From contig DATAXP010000068.1 of assembly GCA_036272935.1 (NCBI GenBank), forward strand, positions 15,480 through 79,479: DNA of 64,000 nucleotides, read 5' to 3'. This DNA comes from DATAXP01 sp036272935. GTDB taxonomy: Bacteria > Planctomycetota > Planctomycetia > Pirellulales > PNKZ01. Position 1 is the stretch's first letter. Each line of letters begins with the position of its first letter. Position numbers and translations under genes: made by a program. The notes below the pieces were generated by a model that did no database searches, was not told the DNA's origin, and saw nothing but the letters and a program-made list of their open reading frames with translations. Shown here in pieces: positions 26,164 through 33,734 of the stretch.

Positions 26164-29100
26164 CTAGCGGAAATCGCGCGACTGCGAGCCGAGCCGGCGC
26201 GAGAGTTCGCCGATCTCTTCCAGCTTGTGGACCAACACATGGATCACATGGCCGTCGGGCTGACAATCCTGGCGCTCGAGTCGTCCGTGGGCGATCATGG
26301 CGCCTGCCAGATTGGCCACGCGGCGGAAACGCTGCCAGATGTGCGGCCGGACAATCAGGTTGGCAATGCCAGTTTCGTCTTCCAGCGTGACGAACGTGAT
26401 GCCGGAGGCCGTGGCGGGGCGCTGCCGCACGAGTACCAGTCCGGCAACGCGCACGATGCGTCCGATCGGCATCTCCACCAACTGCGAACATCGCACCACA
26501 CGACGGGCATCGAGCGCCTCGCGAAAAAACTCCAGCGGATGCCCGTCGAGCGACATGCCCGCGGTGAGATAATCGGCCAGCACCTCTTCGAACCGCGACA
26601 GCCGTGGCAGCACCGCGGGTCGCGGCTCGTCGCCGGCAGCGTCCTCTTCCAAGGCGGCGAACAGCGGCCGAGGCTTATCGACCGGGAAGCGCAGCGATTC
26701 CCACAGCGCGCCACGACGATCGACCCCCAGCGATTGAAACGCTTGAGCCCGCGCGAGCCGCACAAGCCACGGCTGGCCGAGGCGCGTACGCCGCGCAAAA
26801 TCGTCCAGCGATCGAAACGGCCCGGAGCGGCGGGCAGCGATGATGGCTTGCACGGCGGAGTCCGGTAACCCCGCGACGAGTCGAAAACCCAAACGAAGGC
26901 AGAATGATAAATGCTTAATGCTTACTGCTAAATGATCTGCATTAAGCATTAAGCATTTATCATTCATCATTTCCAGCGTGCAGTCTTCCTCGCTGGCGTT
27001 CACGTCGACCGGCAGCACGGTGACGCCGTGCTCGCGGGCATCGCGCACCAGTTGGGCCGGAGCATAAAACCCCATCGGCTGGCTGTTAATCATCGCCGCA
27101 CAAAACGCCGCCGGATAATGGTGCTTCAGCCATGCCGACACGTAGACCAACAGGGCAAAGCTCGCCGCGTGCGATTCGGGGAAGCCATATTCGCCGAAGC
27201 CCGAAATTTGCTGGAACACGTCCTTGGCGAATTGCTCGGGCAAGTTCTTCGCGCGCATGCCGTCGATCAACTTCTGCTGGAAGCGTTCGATCTCGCCCGA
27301 GCGGCGCCAGGCGGCCATCGCACGGCGAAGCTGGTCGGCCTCGGCGGGCGTGAACCCCGCAGCCACCACCGCCAGCCGCATCGCCTGCTCCTGAAAGATC
27401 GGCACACCGAGCGTGTTGTGCAACACGGCGCGGATTTCGTCGTTGGGATACGTGACTGCTTCCAGTCCCTGGCGGCGGCGCAGGTACGGATGCACCATGT
27501 TCCCCTGGATCGGCCCGGGACGCACGATCGCCACCTCGATCACCAGGTCGTAAAACTTCTCCGGCCGCAGACGCGGCAACATACTCATCTGCGCCCGGCT
27601 CTCGATCTGGAACACGCCGATTGTGTCGGCGCGGCAGATCATCTCGTACACCTTGGGATCTTCGGCCGGGATGTTCGCCAGCGAGAGTTCGCGGTCGTAG
27701 TGCTGCTGAACGAGCGCAAAGCATTTGCGGATCGCCGTGAGCATGCCCAGGCACAGGCAGTCGACCTTCAAGATGCCCAAGGCATCGAGATCGTCCTTGT
27801 CCCATTCGACCACGGTGCGATCGGGCATGGCGGCGTTCTCGATCGGAACCAGCTCGCACAGCGGTCCGCGCGTGATCACCATTCCGCCGACGTGCTGCGA
27901 CAGATGCCGAGGAAACCCTTTGAGCGTGCGCACCAGCGGTACAAGTTGCCGGGCCGTGAGCAACTCAGGATCGATTCCTGCCATCCGGCAGTGCGCTTTC
28001 CACTGCTCCGCGTCACCGTGGCCGTCGAACGTCTTGGCCAGCTTGTCGACTTGCTCCAACGACAGGCCTAGCGCCTTACCCACGTCGCGCACCGCCGAGC
28101 GCGTGCGATAGGTGATTACGCTGGCGGCGAGGCCCGCGCGCTCGCGGCCGTATTTCTCGTACAGGTATTGCAGCACCTCTTCGCGGCGCTCGTGCTCGAA
28201 ATCGACGTCGATATCGGGCGGTTCGTTCCGCGCGGGACTGATGAACCGCTCGAAAAACACCTCGCTGCGTTCGGGATCGACGGCCGTCACGCCCAGGCAG
28301 TAGCACACCGCCGAGTTGGCGGCCGAGCCGCGTCCCTGGCAGAGAATTTTGCGCTCGCGTGCAAAGCGCACCAGGTCCCACACTGTAAGAAAATAGGCTT
28401 CGTAGCGCAGTTGCTCGATGATGCGCAGCTCGTGCTCGAGCAGGCCACGCACCTTGTCGGGCACGCCTTGCGGATAGCGCTCTCGGGCGCCGGCCCAGGT
28501 AAGCTCGACGAGATATTCCAGCGGCGTGATGCCGGGCGGCGACAACTCTTCGGGATACTCGTAGCGCAGCTCGTCGAGCGAGAACGTGCAGCGGCGGGCC
28601 ACTTCGAGCGTGCGGCTCACCGCCTCGGGGCAACGCGCAAACCGCAGCGCGATCTGTTGCGGAGCGTGCAAATGACGCTCGCCATTGGCAAAAATCTCGG
28701 CGGTCGAAGCGGCGACGGTCGAACGCAGCCGCGTTGCCGTGAGCACGTCGTGCAGGCTACGGCGATCGGGGGCGTGATAATGCACGTCGCCGGCCGCGAC
28801 GAGCGGCAACCGTTCGTGCCGCGCACGCTCCATAAGCGCCGCCAGGTGCCCGTCATCATCGGGACCACGATGCAGCTCGGCGAGCATGTAGCAGCGGCCG
28901 GGGAAGGCTTCGCGGTAAAGGCAGAAGGTAGAAGGCAGAAGGCAGAAGTCGGAAGGGGTCGGCTGCTGCAACTTCTGACTTCTGACTTCTGACTTCTGCC
29001 TTACCAGCGCCAGCAACCCCTCACCATGTTCGGCAATGTCGCGAAAGTACAGTTCACACTCGCCTTTCACCGTTCTTCTTTTGCCGAGCGTCAGCAACCG

Positions 29101-29439
29101 TGCCAGGCGGCCGTAAGCGGCGCGGTCGGTCGCCAGGAGCACGACCGGCGGAGCGTCGCGCGGCACGATCTCGGCGCCAATGAGCAGCTTCAGCCCCAAT
29201 TGCTTGGCGGCCACGTGGGCACGCACCACGCCGGCCAGGCTGTGCAGGTCGGTGATCGCCAAGGCCGCGTAGCCCAACTCTGCCGCGCGCAGCACCAACT
29301 CGTCGGGATGCGATGCGCCGCGCAGGAACGAGTAGTTCGTCTTGCAATGCAGCTCGGCGTAGGAAGAGTAGGCGGAGGGCAGAGGGCAGCCGACAGCGGG
29401 GACAGCAGGACGGCGGCGGCTGGGAGGAAGTTCGGGCAT
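26164..29439 (-). CDS. dnaE2: error-prone DNA polymerase III alpha subunit DnaE2
   Basis: 1091 residues. The PHP domain starts at YAELHCKTNYSFLRGASHPD; the polymerase palm has PPDIDVDFEHERREEVLQYL with the catalytic aspartates; helix-hairpin-helix and OB-fold elements follow (ITFVTLEDETGIANLIVRPH). With imuA and imuB upstream it forms the imuA-imuB-dnaE2 SOS mutagenesis cassette, which performs translesion synthesis. Two heptad repeats lie inside the reading frame and are translated. One is at 28918-29003 (about residues 146-174, giving LVRQKSEVRSQKLQ and CLLPSTFCL). The other is at 26903-26972 (about 823-846, MMNDKCLMLNADHL). A third repeat fragment affects the extreme N-terminus (PAVGCPLPSAYSSY). 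The frame is open throughout. Confidence 0.93.
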   Translation of the reverse strand: MPELPPSRRRPAVPAVGCPLPSAYSSYAELHCKTNYSFLRGASHPDELVLRAAELGYAALAITDLHSLAGVVRAHVAAKQLGLKLLIGAEIVPRDAPPVVLLATDRAAYGRLARLLTLGKRRTVKGECELYFRDIAEHGEGLLALVRQKSEVRSQKLQQPTPSDFCLLPSTFCLYREAFPGRCYMLAELHRGPDDDGHLAALMERARHERLPLVAAGDVHYHAPDRRSLHDVLTATRLRSTVAASTAEIFANGERHLHAPQQIALRFARCPEAVSRTLEVARRCTFSLDELRYEYPEELSPPGITPLEYLVELTWAGARERYPQGVPDKVRGLLEHELRIIEQLRYEAYFLTVWDLVRFARERKILCQGRGSAANSAVCYCLGVTAVDPERSEVFFERFISPARNEPPDIDVDFEHERREEVLQYLYEKYGRERAGLAASVITYRTRSAVRDVGKALGLSLEQVDKLAKTFDGHGDAEQWKAHCRMAGIDPELLTARQLVPLVRTLKGFPRHLSQHVGGMVITRGPLCELVPIENAAMPDRTVVEWDKDDLDALGILKVDCLCLGMLTAIRKCFALVQQHYDRELSLANIPAEDPKVYEMICRADTIGVFQIESRAQMSMLPRLRPEKFYDLVIEVAIVRPGPIQGNMVHPYLRRRQGLEAVTYPNDEIRAVLHNTLGVPIFQEQAMRLAVVAAGFTPAEADQLRRAMAAWRRSGEIERFQQKLIDGMRAKNLPEQFAKDVFQQISGFGEYGFPESHAASFALLVYVSAWLKHHYPAAFCAAMINSQPMGFYAPAQLVRDAREHGVTVLPVDVNASEEDCTLEMMNDKCLMLNADHLAVSIKHLSFCLRLGFRLVAGLPDSAVQAIIAARRSGPFRSLDDFARRTRLGQPWLVRLARAQAFQSLGVDRRGALWESLRFPVDKPRPLFAALEEDAAGDEPRPAVLPRLSRFEEVLADYLTAGMSLDGHPLEFFREALDARRVVRCSQLVEMPIGRIVRVAGLVLVRQRPATASGITFVTLEDETGIANLIVRPHIWQRFRRVANLAGAMIAHGRLERQDCQPDGHVIHVLVHKLEEIGELSRRLGSQSRDFR
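26903..26972. repeat. heptad inverted repeat inside dnaE2 (C-terminal third)
   Basis: Units AATGATA, AATGCTT, AATGCTT, ACTGCTA, AATGATC, then TGC, then ATTAAGC, ATTAAGC, ATTTATC, ATTCATC. It is translated in frame as part of DnaE2 (NDKCLMLNADHLAVSIKHLS). Confidence 0.8.
28918..29003. repeat. heptad inverted repeat inside dnaE2 (PHP region)
   Basis: Units GCAGAAG, GTAGAAG, GCAGAAG, GCAGAAG, TCGGAAG, a 15-nt centre, then four ACTTCTG and CCTTACC. It is translated in frame inside DnaE2. Confidence 0.85.
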
Positions 29440-29443
29440 GGGC

Positions 29444-29516
29444 AGAATGCTTAATGCTTAATGCGAAATGCTTAATGCTTAATTTCACATTTAGCATTCA
29501 TCATTCCGCATTTCTT
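29444..29516. repeat. heptad inverted repeat between imuB and dnaE2
   Basis: Units AATGCTT, AATGCTT, AATGCGA, AATGCTT, AATGCTT, then AATTTCAC, ATTTAGC, ATTCATC, ATTCCGC, ATTTCTT. It fills the whole 75-bp gap and touches the imuB stop codon. Confidence 0.8.
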
Positions 29517-30918
29517 AGTCGTTCCAGCCGTGCAGGAACCATAGCTGGGTGTTGAGGTCGCGGAAGATCCACAGCCGACGACCGGTGACGGTTTCCACCT
29601 CGTAATAGTCGCGACGGGCGCTTGCCCGGCGGCCTCGCCACCAACCGGTTTCGATGCGCTCCGGCCCCCACAGGCGCGCCACGCGATGCTGCTGCCCCGG
29701 GGCATCGAAGCGGTGCGGTTCGCCGTCGGGCACGACCGATATCACCGCAATCGGCACCGGCTCGCGCGCCAGGCGCAGCGGGCGAGGAACTACGCGGCGG
29801 GCAAGCCCGCCGGCTAAACGTTTCGTCTTGCACTGGCTACCTACTACTCCCTCGGCTCGCCAGGCGTACTCGGGCTGTGCCTCGGGGCGCAGGCGGGGTC
29901 GGGTCACGGCATCCCATCCCAGGCGGCTGCTGAGCCGATCGACCAGCATTGCCAGGCAATGCTCTTGCTCGTTTCGCGACGTCCCGTCGAACATTTCTTG
30001 TTGCCGGCACTCGAGCGCCGCGACCGACGACACTTCCAGCCCGATCGCCCGCACAGGCCCCGGCAAGCGAACCTGCTCGAGACGCAGGCCGATCAGCTCC
30101 ATGAGATGTTCCAACTGCGCGGTCGCGCGGTACGCGCCGATCGCCAGCGACACGCGCCTGCCGCGCTCGCAGTCGAAATTGCACTGCAAACGCCCGATCC
30201 CCTCGTGCCGCTGGGCCAGCCCGCGCACCAGCGGCGCGAGTTGCTCGGCCACGGCGGCTTCCAACTGCCGGCGATCGTCGAGCGGAAACTCGAACGATCG
30301 CGCGCTCGACCAAACCGGCGGCGGGCGGTCGACCACGATCGCCTCGTCGGCACGGCCCAGTGCTTGATCCAACCGCAGCAGAATCTCCGGGCCGAAGCGC
30401 GTAGCCAGGCTCATGCGCGGCAGACGCATCAGTTGCTCGATGCGCTCAATCCCCAGCTCGGCCAGCCAGTCGAGCTGCGCAGCCGACAATCGCAAAGCGG
30501 CGACGGGAAGCGGAGAGAGGGCAGTAGGCAGAGGGCAGAGAGCAGTGTGTCGACAGTCTTCGCTGCCATCTGCCTTCTGCCTACTGCCTACTCCAAACCA
30601 GGCCAGCGCCCAGGCGGCGCCGATCGTGTCGGCCACGGCCATTCGCGCGCGCAAGCCATGAACATGCAGCTCGCCGGCAAGTTGCGCGGCAATGCGGGCC
30701 ATGAGCTGTGCTTCGCCGCCGAACAACTCGGCGGTGCCGGAGATGTCGAGCAGCACGCTGCGGTCGTCGGCCAGGCCGACCGTGGGGCTGAACTGCTCGC
30801 AATAGGCAACAAGCGTTTTGGCCCCCGGCGACTCGCCGGGGGCTAATGGTTTATCCCGCGTGGCGGCGATTGCCGTCTTTCGGTTTGGCTCCAGGGCGAT
30901 GCAAAGAATTCGTCTCAT
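29515..30918 (-). CDS. imuB: ImuB-like Y-family polymerase homologue
   Basis: 467 residues (MRRILCIALEPNRKTAIAAT). Palm/fingers-like region TVGLADDRSVLLDISGTAEL, then ALRLSAAQLDWLAELGIERI and IGLRLEQVRLPGPVRAIGLE, with a C-terminal DUF6504-like GRRLWIFRDLNTQLWFLHGW. ImuB proteins are catalytically inactive Y-family relatives that bridge the beta clamp and DnaE2. Three repeats are inserted in frame: a hairpin at 30821-30843 (residues about 26-33, LAPGESPGAK), a heptad repeat at 30517-30593 (about 109-134, GVGSRQKADGSED and LCPLPTALSPLPV), and a TTTAGCC hairpin at 29795-29819 (about 367-375, RLAGGLARR). Its start overlaps imuA by 68 nt. Confidence 0.88.
   Translation of the reverse strand: MRRILCIALEPNRKTAIAATRDKPLAPGESPGAKTLVAYCEQFSPTVGLADDRSVLLDISGTAELFGGEAQLMARIAAQLAGELHVHGLRARMAVADTIGAAWALAWFGVGSRQKADGSEDCRHTALCPLPTALSPLPVAALRLSAAQLDWLAELGIERIEQLMRLPRMSLATRFGPEILLRLDQALGRADEAIVVDRPPPVWSSARSFEFPLDDRRQLEAAVAEQLAPLVRGLAQRHEGIGRLQCNFDCERGRRVSLAIGAYRATAQLEHLMELIGLRLEQVRLPGPVRAIGLEVSSVAALECRQQEMFDGTSRNEQEHCLAMLVDRLSSRLGWDAVTRPRLRPEAQPEYAWRAEGVVGSQCKTKRLAGGLARRVVPRPLRLAREPVPIAVISVVPDGEPHRFDAPGQQHRVARLWGPERIETGWWRGRRASARRDYYEVETVTGRRLWIFRDLNTQLWFLHGWND
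29795..29819. repeat. TTTAGCC-linked hairpin repeat inside imuB
   Basis: GGCGGGC-AA-GCCCGCC followed by GGCTAAAC; same family as the copies around the alpha operon. It is read in frame as KRLAGGLARR. Confidence 0.75.
30517..30593. repeat. heptad inverted repeat inside imuB
   Basis: Units GGGCAGT, AGGCAGA, GGGCAGA, GAGCAGT, a 21-nt centre, then ATCTGCC, TTCTGCC, TACTGCC, TACTCC. Read in frame. Confidence 0.8.
30821..30843. repeat. perfect 11-bp hairpin inside imuB
   Basis: GCCCCCGGCGA and TCGCCGGGGGC with a single C between, followed by TAATGG. It looks like a variant of the TTTAGCC-linked family (hairpin then GGCTAA). Read in frame near the ImuB N-terminus. Confidence 0.7.
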
Positions 30919-31582
30919 GGTTCAGTTCCAGCTCCACGGTTCCGCCGGCCATGGCACCTCGTCCGTGCAGCAACTCCACGCGCAGCCGCCGGCCCACCGA
31001 CGACGCAGGCTGCGAATCGGGCAACTCCACCGGGAGCGTGGCGACGCGCAGCCGCAGATCGGCCCAGCACGGTTCGTCGCGGACGCGCTCGGGACGCACC
31101 AGCAGTCCCAGCCCGCCGCATTGCTCGATGGCCAACTGCCAACGGCGCAGCGTGCGCTGATCGCAGCGCTCGGGCCAGGCCAGCACCGCGCCGACCCCCC
31201 GGCAGCGCAGCACCTGATCGATCGCCCACAACTCGTCGCGCGCCGATCGCGTGCGGACTAGCAAGGTGCGATCGAGATCGAGCCCCTGATCCGCGGCTCC
31301 TGGCGGATAAAACTCCTCCTGGCCATCGACCACGACCACCGTGCGTCCGGTGCGATCGACCTGCACTGCCGCCGCCACCGCGAGGCTGCCCGCTCCGCAT
31401 CCGGGGGCCTCGGCCAACCACTCGACCAGTGTCCCCGGCCGCAGGCCGCCGGCGGGCAAGATTGCATCGAGCGCCGAAAACCCGGTCGAAATGGGGGGCT
31501 GTTCCGTGGGCCTCGCGGCATGCTCCAGCTCGCGCAGCCGAGCCCGCAGGTGAGCCAACGATTCATCACGATCGGCCAACAT
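30851..31582 (-). CDS. imuA: ImuA-like RecA-related protein
   Basis: 243 residues from ATG 31582 (MLADRDESLAHLRARLRELE). The RecA-like core GFSALDAILPAGGLRPGTLV leads to a Walker-A-position segment, EWLAEAPGCGAGSLAVAAAV, that lacks a strict GxxxxGKT, as is usual in ImuA. VVVVDGQEEFYPPGA and LLVRTRSARDELWAIDQVLR follow. First gene of the SOS mutagenesis cassette. The alternative upstream start (31636) would lie over the promoter and is rejected. A dyad within the promoter suggests LexA-type control. Confidence 0.85.
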   Translation of the reverse strand: MLADRDESLAHLRARLRELEHAARPTEQPPISTGFSALDAILPAGGLRPGTLVEWLAEAPGCGAGSLAVAAAVQVDRTGRTVVVVDGQEEFYPPGAADQGLDLDRTLLVRTRSARDELWAIDQVLRCRGVGAVLAWPERCDQRTLRRWQLAIEQCGGLGLLVRPERVRDEPCWADLRLRVATLPVELPDSQPASSVGRRLRVELLHGRGAMAGGTVELELNHETNSLHRPGAKPKDGNRRHAG

Positions 31583-31606
31583 GCTAGCACTCCTCGTCTG
31601 CGAGGA

Positions 31607-31636
31607 AGTGTACATGCGTACCCTATCTGTCGTCAA
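31607..31636 (-). promoter_or_regulatory. imuAB-dnaE2 promoter with internal dyad
   Basis: On the minus strand: TTGACG (31631-31636), an 18-nt spacer and TACACT (31607-31612). The dyad GTACGCATGTAC (31610-31621) lies in the spacer and touches the -10, the position expected for an SOS repressor site. The planctomycete LexA motif is not known to me, so this is a candidate. Confidence 0.55.
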
Positions 31637-31668
31637 CCGAGAAGTCGAAGAAATTCACACTGCTGCAA

Positions 31669-32865
31669 CTACTCAGCAGCGATCGGCGAACGGCACTCGG
31701 CCGAGATGAAGTGGCCATGATCGAGGAAGCGCAGCGTGCACTGCTGCACGCGCGGATGGGCCATCATCAAGGGATGCCAGACCGGCAGCAGCACAAAATC
31801 GTTGGCCCCCGCCAGCCGCGTGCTCGACACCTCGACCAAGCCGTCGTCGTCGCCGTCGATCAGGCTGCTGAAGCCGTGACCGTCGTTCAGTCCGCCGGCA
31901 ATGATGCCGAAATCACACCGCGGCGTGGCCAGGTGCTCTTTGACCAGGTGCCACTCGGGGCCGAGTTGCACTGCCGAGCGACCGGCGACCAAGCGGGCCA
32001 AGCCAGCCGCCGGGCCACCGTGCCATAGCCGGGCCACATCGGAACCGTGATTCGGTGGGCCGATCATCACCACGCGATCGATGCGCGGCTTGCCGGTCGC
32101 CGAGGCGCCGTCGGTCTGGTACTCGGCCAGAAATCGCCGCAGCACCTGGTTGCCCATGCTATGGGCGACAAACGAAAGGCGCTCGACGCCTTCCCGCTCG
32201 AGATGCTCGATCACCAGCGCCAGCGAACGCGCGTGCTCGTGCAAGTCGCCGCGAGCGCTGGGGTAGCCGACGCTGATCACTTCGCGCTGGCCATGATGGG
32301 CCAGATACCGTGAGAGCGGAGCCATGTGTTGCCGCCAACCCAATAAGCCGTGCAATACCACGACCACGTGCGAGCGCATCGGCGGCAAGCGTTGCTCGCG
32401 CTTGATTGCCTCGAGCCGGCGACGGCAATGGTCGAAGCTGCCGCGAGCATGGCGACACTCACGGCCATCGAGCAGGCGATAGATGCCGCTGAGGCTGGAG
32501 CGCTGAATGCGCCAATCGTGGAATACCAACTCGTCGGCCCACAGTTGCGCGCCGCCGAGGGTGCGCGTTACCAGTCGCTGGACGAGCTTCGCATGGCCAC
32601 CGGTGCTCCTGACACCCGCGGGTAACGGGGCATCGGCAGCGATTGCGGCCAATGCCTCCTGCTCGGCGGCCGCAGAACCATCACAACCCGCTCGATCGGC
32701 GGCGTCGAAGCGAAACCGACCTGCCCCCCAACGCGAGGTAGCGACTAATTGATTCAGCACCAGCGAGCCGACCCAAAACCGTCGGCCTAACCGTGTTCGA
32801 ATGTTGCGTGATCTCAAGGCCACAGCCGACGCTTTCCTTCCGACTTCCAAGGCCGCCCCCATCAC
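31669..32865 (-). CDS. alpha/beta hydrolase with GxSxG-type elbow (lipase/PGAP1-like)
   Basis: 398 residues. HVVVVLHGLLGWRQHMAPLS gives the oxyanion HG and LSFVAHSMGNQVLRRFLAEY the nucleophile elbow (AHSMG, Ser). Asp candidates lie in DGDDDGLVEVSS and His in MMAHPRVQQ or the terminal FLDHGHFIS. The N-terminal 150 residues (positively charged, ending in SFDHCRRRLEAIKREQRLPP) have no recognised fold. No clear signal peptide. A lipase or esterase of unknown substrate; it ends 86 bp after imuA begins and is transcribed in the same direction, so it might share the 3' region but not the SOS promoter. Confidence 0.78.
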   Translation of the reverse strand: MMGAALEVGRKASAVALRSRNIRTRLGRRFWVGSLVLNQLVATSRWGAGRFRFDAADRAGCDGSAAAEQEALAAIAADAPLPAGVRSTGGHAKLVQRLVTRTLGGAQLWADELVFHDWRIQRSSLSGIYRLLDGRECRHARGSFDHCRRRLEAIKREQRLPPMRSHVVVVLHGLLGWRQHMAPLSRYLAHHGQREVISVGYPSARGDLHEHARSLALVIEHLEREGVERLSFVAHSMGNQVLRRFLAEYQTDGASATGKPRIDRVVMIGPPNHGSDVARLWHGGPAAGLARLVAGRSAVQLGPEWHLVKEHLATPRCDFGIIAGGLNDGHGFSSLIDGDDDGLVEVSSTRLAGANDFVLLPVWHPLMMAHPRVQQCTLRFLDHGHFISAECRSPIAAE

Positions 32866-32866
32866 T

Positions 32867-33526
32867 CTACTTTATGCCTTGGATCAAGCCTTTGACATCC
32901 TCGACTTTCCATCGGCTTTCAGGACCGGTGAAAAGCAGGAACGCCGGGCCACTTTTTCCTACGAAAGCACCGGTGACGTGCAGATATAAAGTCTTGGCCT
33001 CGCGAGCCTTTTCGTTCGGGTAGCCGTGGGCGAATGTGAAGCTGCTCGGCTTGCCGCGCACCTCGAGTTCGACCTTTTCGCTCGAAACGGCCTCGAACTT
33101 GTCGTTCCGCTGCATTTGCTGATTCGCCTGGGCGATAGCTTGGTCGGGCTCGCTGGCCATGCGACCGGTCAGTTCCATCAGCATCAATGTCTCGTCCTTA
33201 TTCTCCGAGCCATAGACCGCCATGCGCATTGAGCCGAGAACCGGAATCTTCATGTCCATGCTCATCTTCGGCTCGAGCGGCTCGGGAACGCTGATGTCGG
33301 CAATCGACTCAGTGAGCGCCCGCACGCTCGCTGGGTCCTTCGACATCGACTGCTCGGCGGTGCGCGCGAACCACACGCCCATCAACCCGATCCCCCCGCA
33401 GCACAGCACCGCCAACACGCCGCCCGTGATGAGCACGGCCAGCAGAACCTTCGTACCGCCGCTCATCCCCTTGCGTGACGGAGTTGCGGAAAACGGTTCA
33501 TACGGATCGCCGGGAGCCGTCGCCAT
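32867..33526 (-). CDS. single-pass membrane protein of unknown function
   Basis: 219 residues. A short Pro/Ser-rich cytoplasmic N-terminus is followed by one transmembrane segment (KVLLAVLITGGVLAVLCCGG, residues about 25-50) and an outside domain with MSMDMKIPVLGSMRMAVYGS and the C-terminal FTGPESRWKVEDVKGLIQGI. It is one base apart from the downstream hydrolase start and may be co-transcribed. The layout (short tail, helix, small alpha/beta domain) is common in planctomycetes, but no function is known. Confidence 0.65.
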   Translation of the reverse strand: MATAPGDPYEPFSATPSRKGMSGGTKVLLAVLITGGVLAVLCCGGIGLMGVWFARTAEQSMSKDPASVRALTESIADISVPEPLEPKMSMDMKIPVLGSMRMAVYGSENKDETLMLMELTGRMASEPDQAIAQANQQMQRNDKFEAVSSEKVELEVRGKPSSFTFAHGYPNEKAREAKTLYLHVTGAFVGKSGPAFLLFTGPESRWKVEDVKGLIQGIK

Positions 33527-33659
33527 GAGTTGCCGCCCTTACGTGAAAAAAGTGATGAGAACCGGAGTATCCGGCCGCAACGATTGTCGCGCCGTGCGCC
33601 ACGACTGTCAACGCGGCATGTTTACCACTGTCGAACGAGATAACCTGGCGCCATTCATG

Positions 33660-33680
33660 TATAACCACCTGCAGGTTATA
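33660..33680. promoter_or_regulatory. dyad TATAACC-N7-GGTTATA upstream of the third sulfatase gene
   Basis: Perfect 7-bp arms enclosing ACCTGCA, 54 bp before the sulfatase ATG, in the divergent region. An operator candidate; the regulator is unknown. Confidence 0.45.
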
Positions 33681-33734
33681 AGCACCGGCTGACCTGCCGT
33701 GTTTCCACCCGTCTACGGATTACCGGTGACGACG

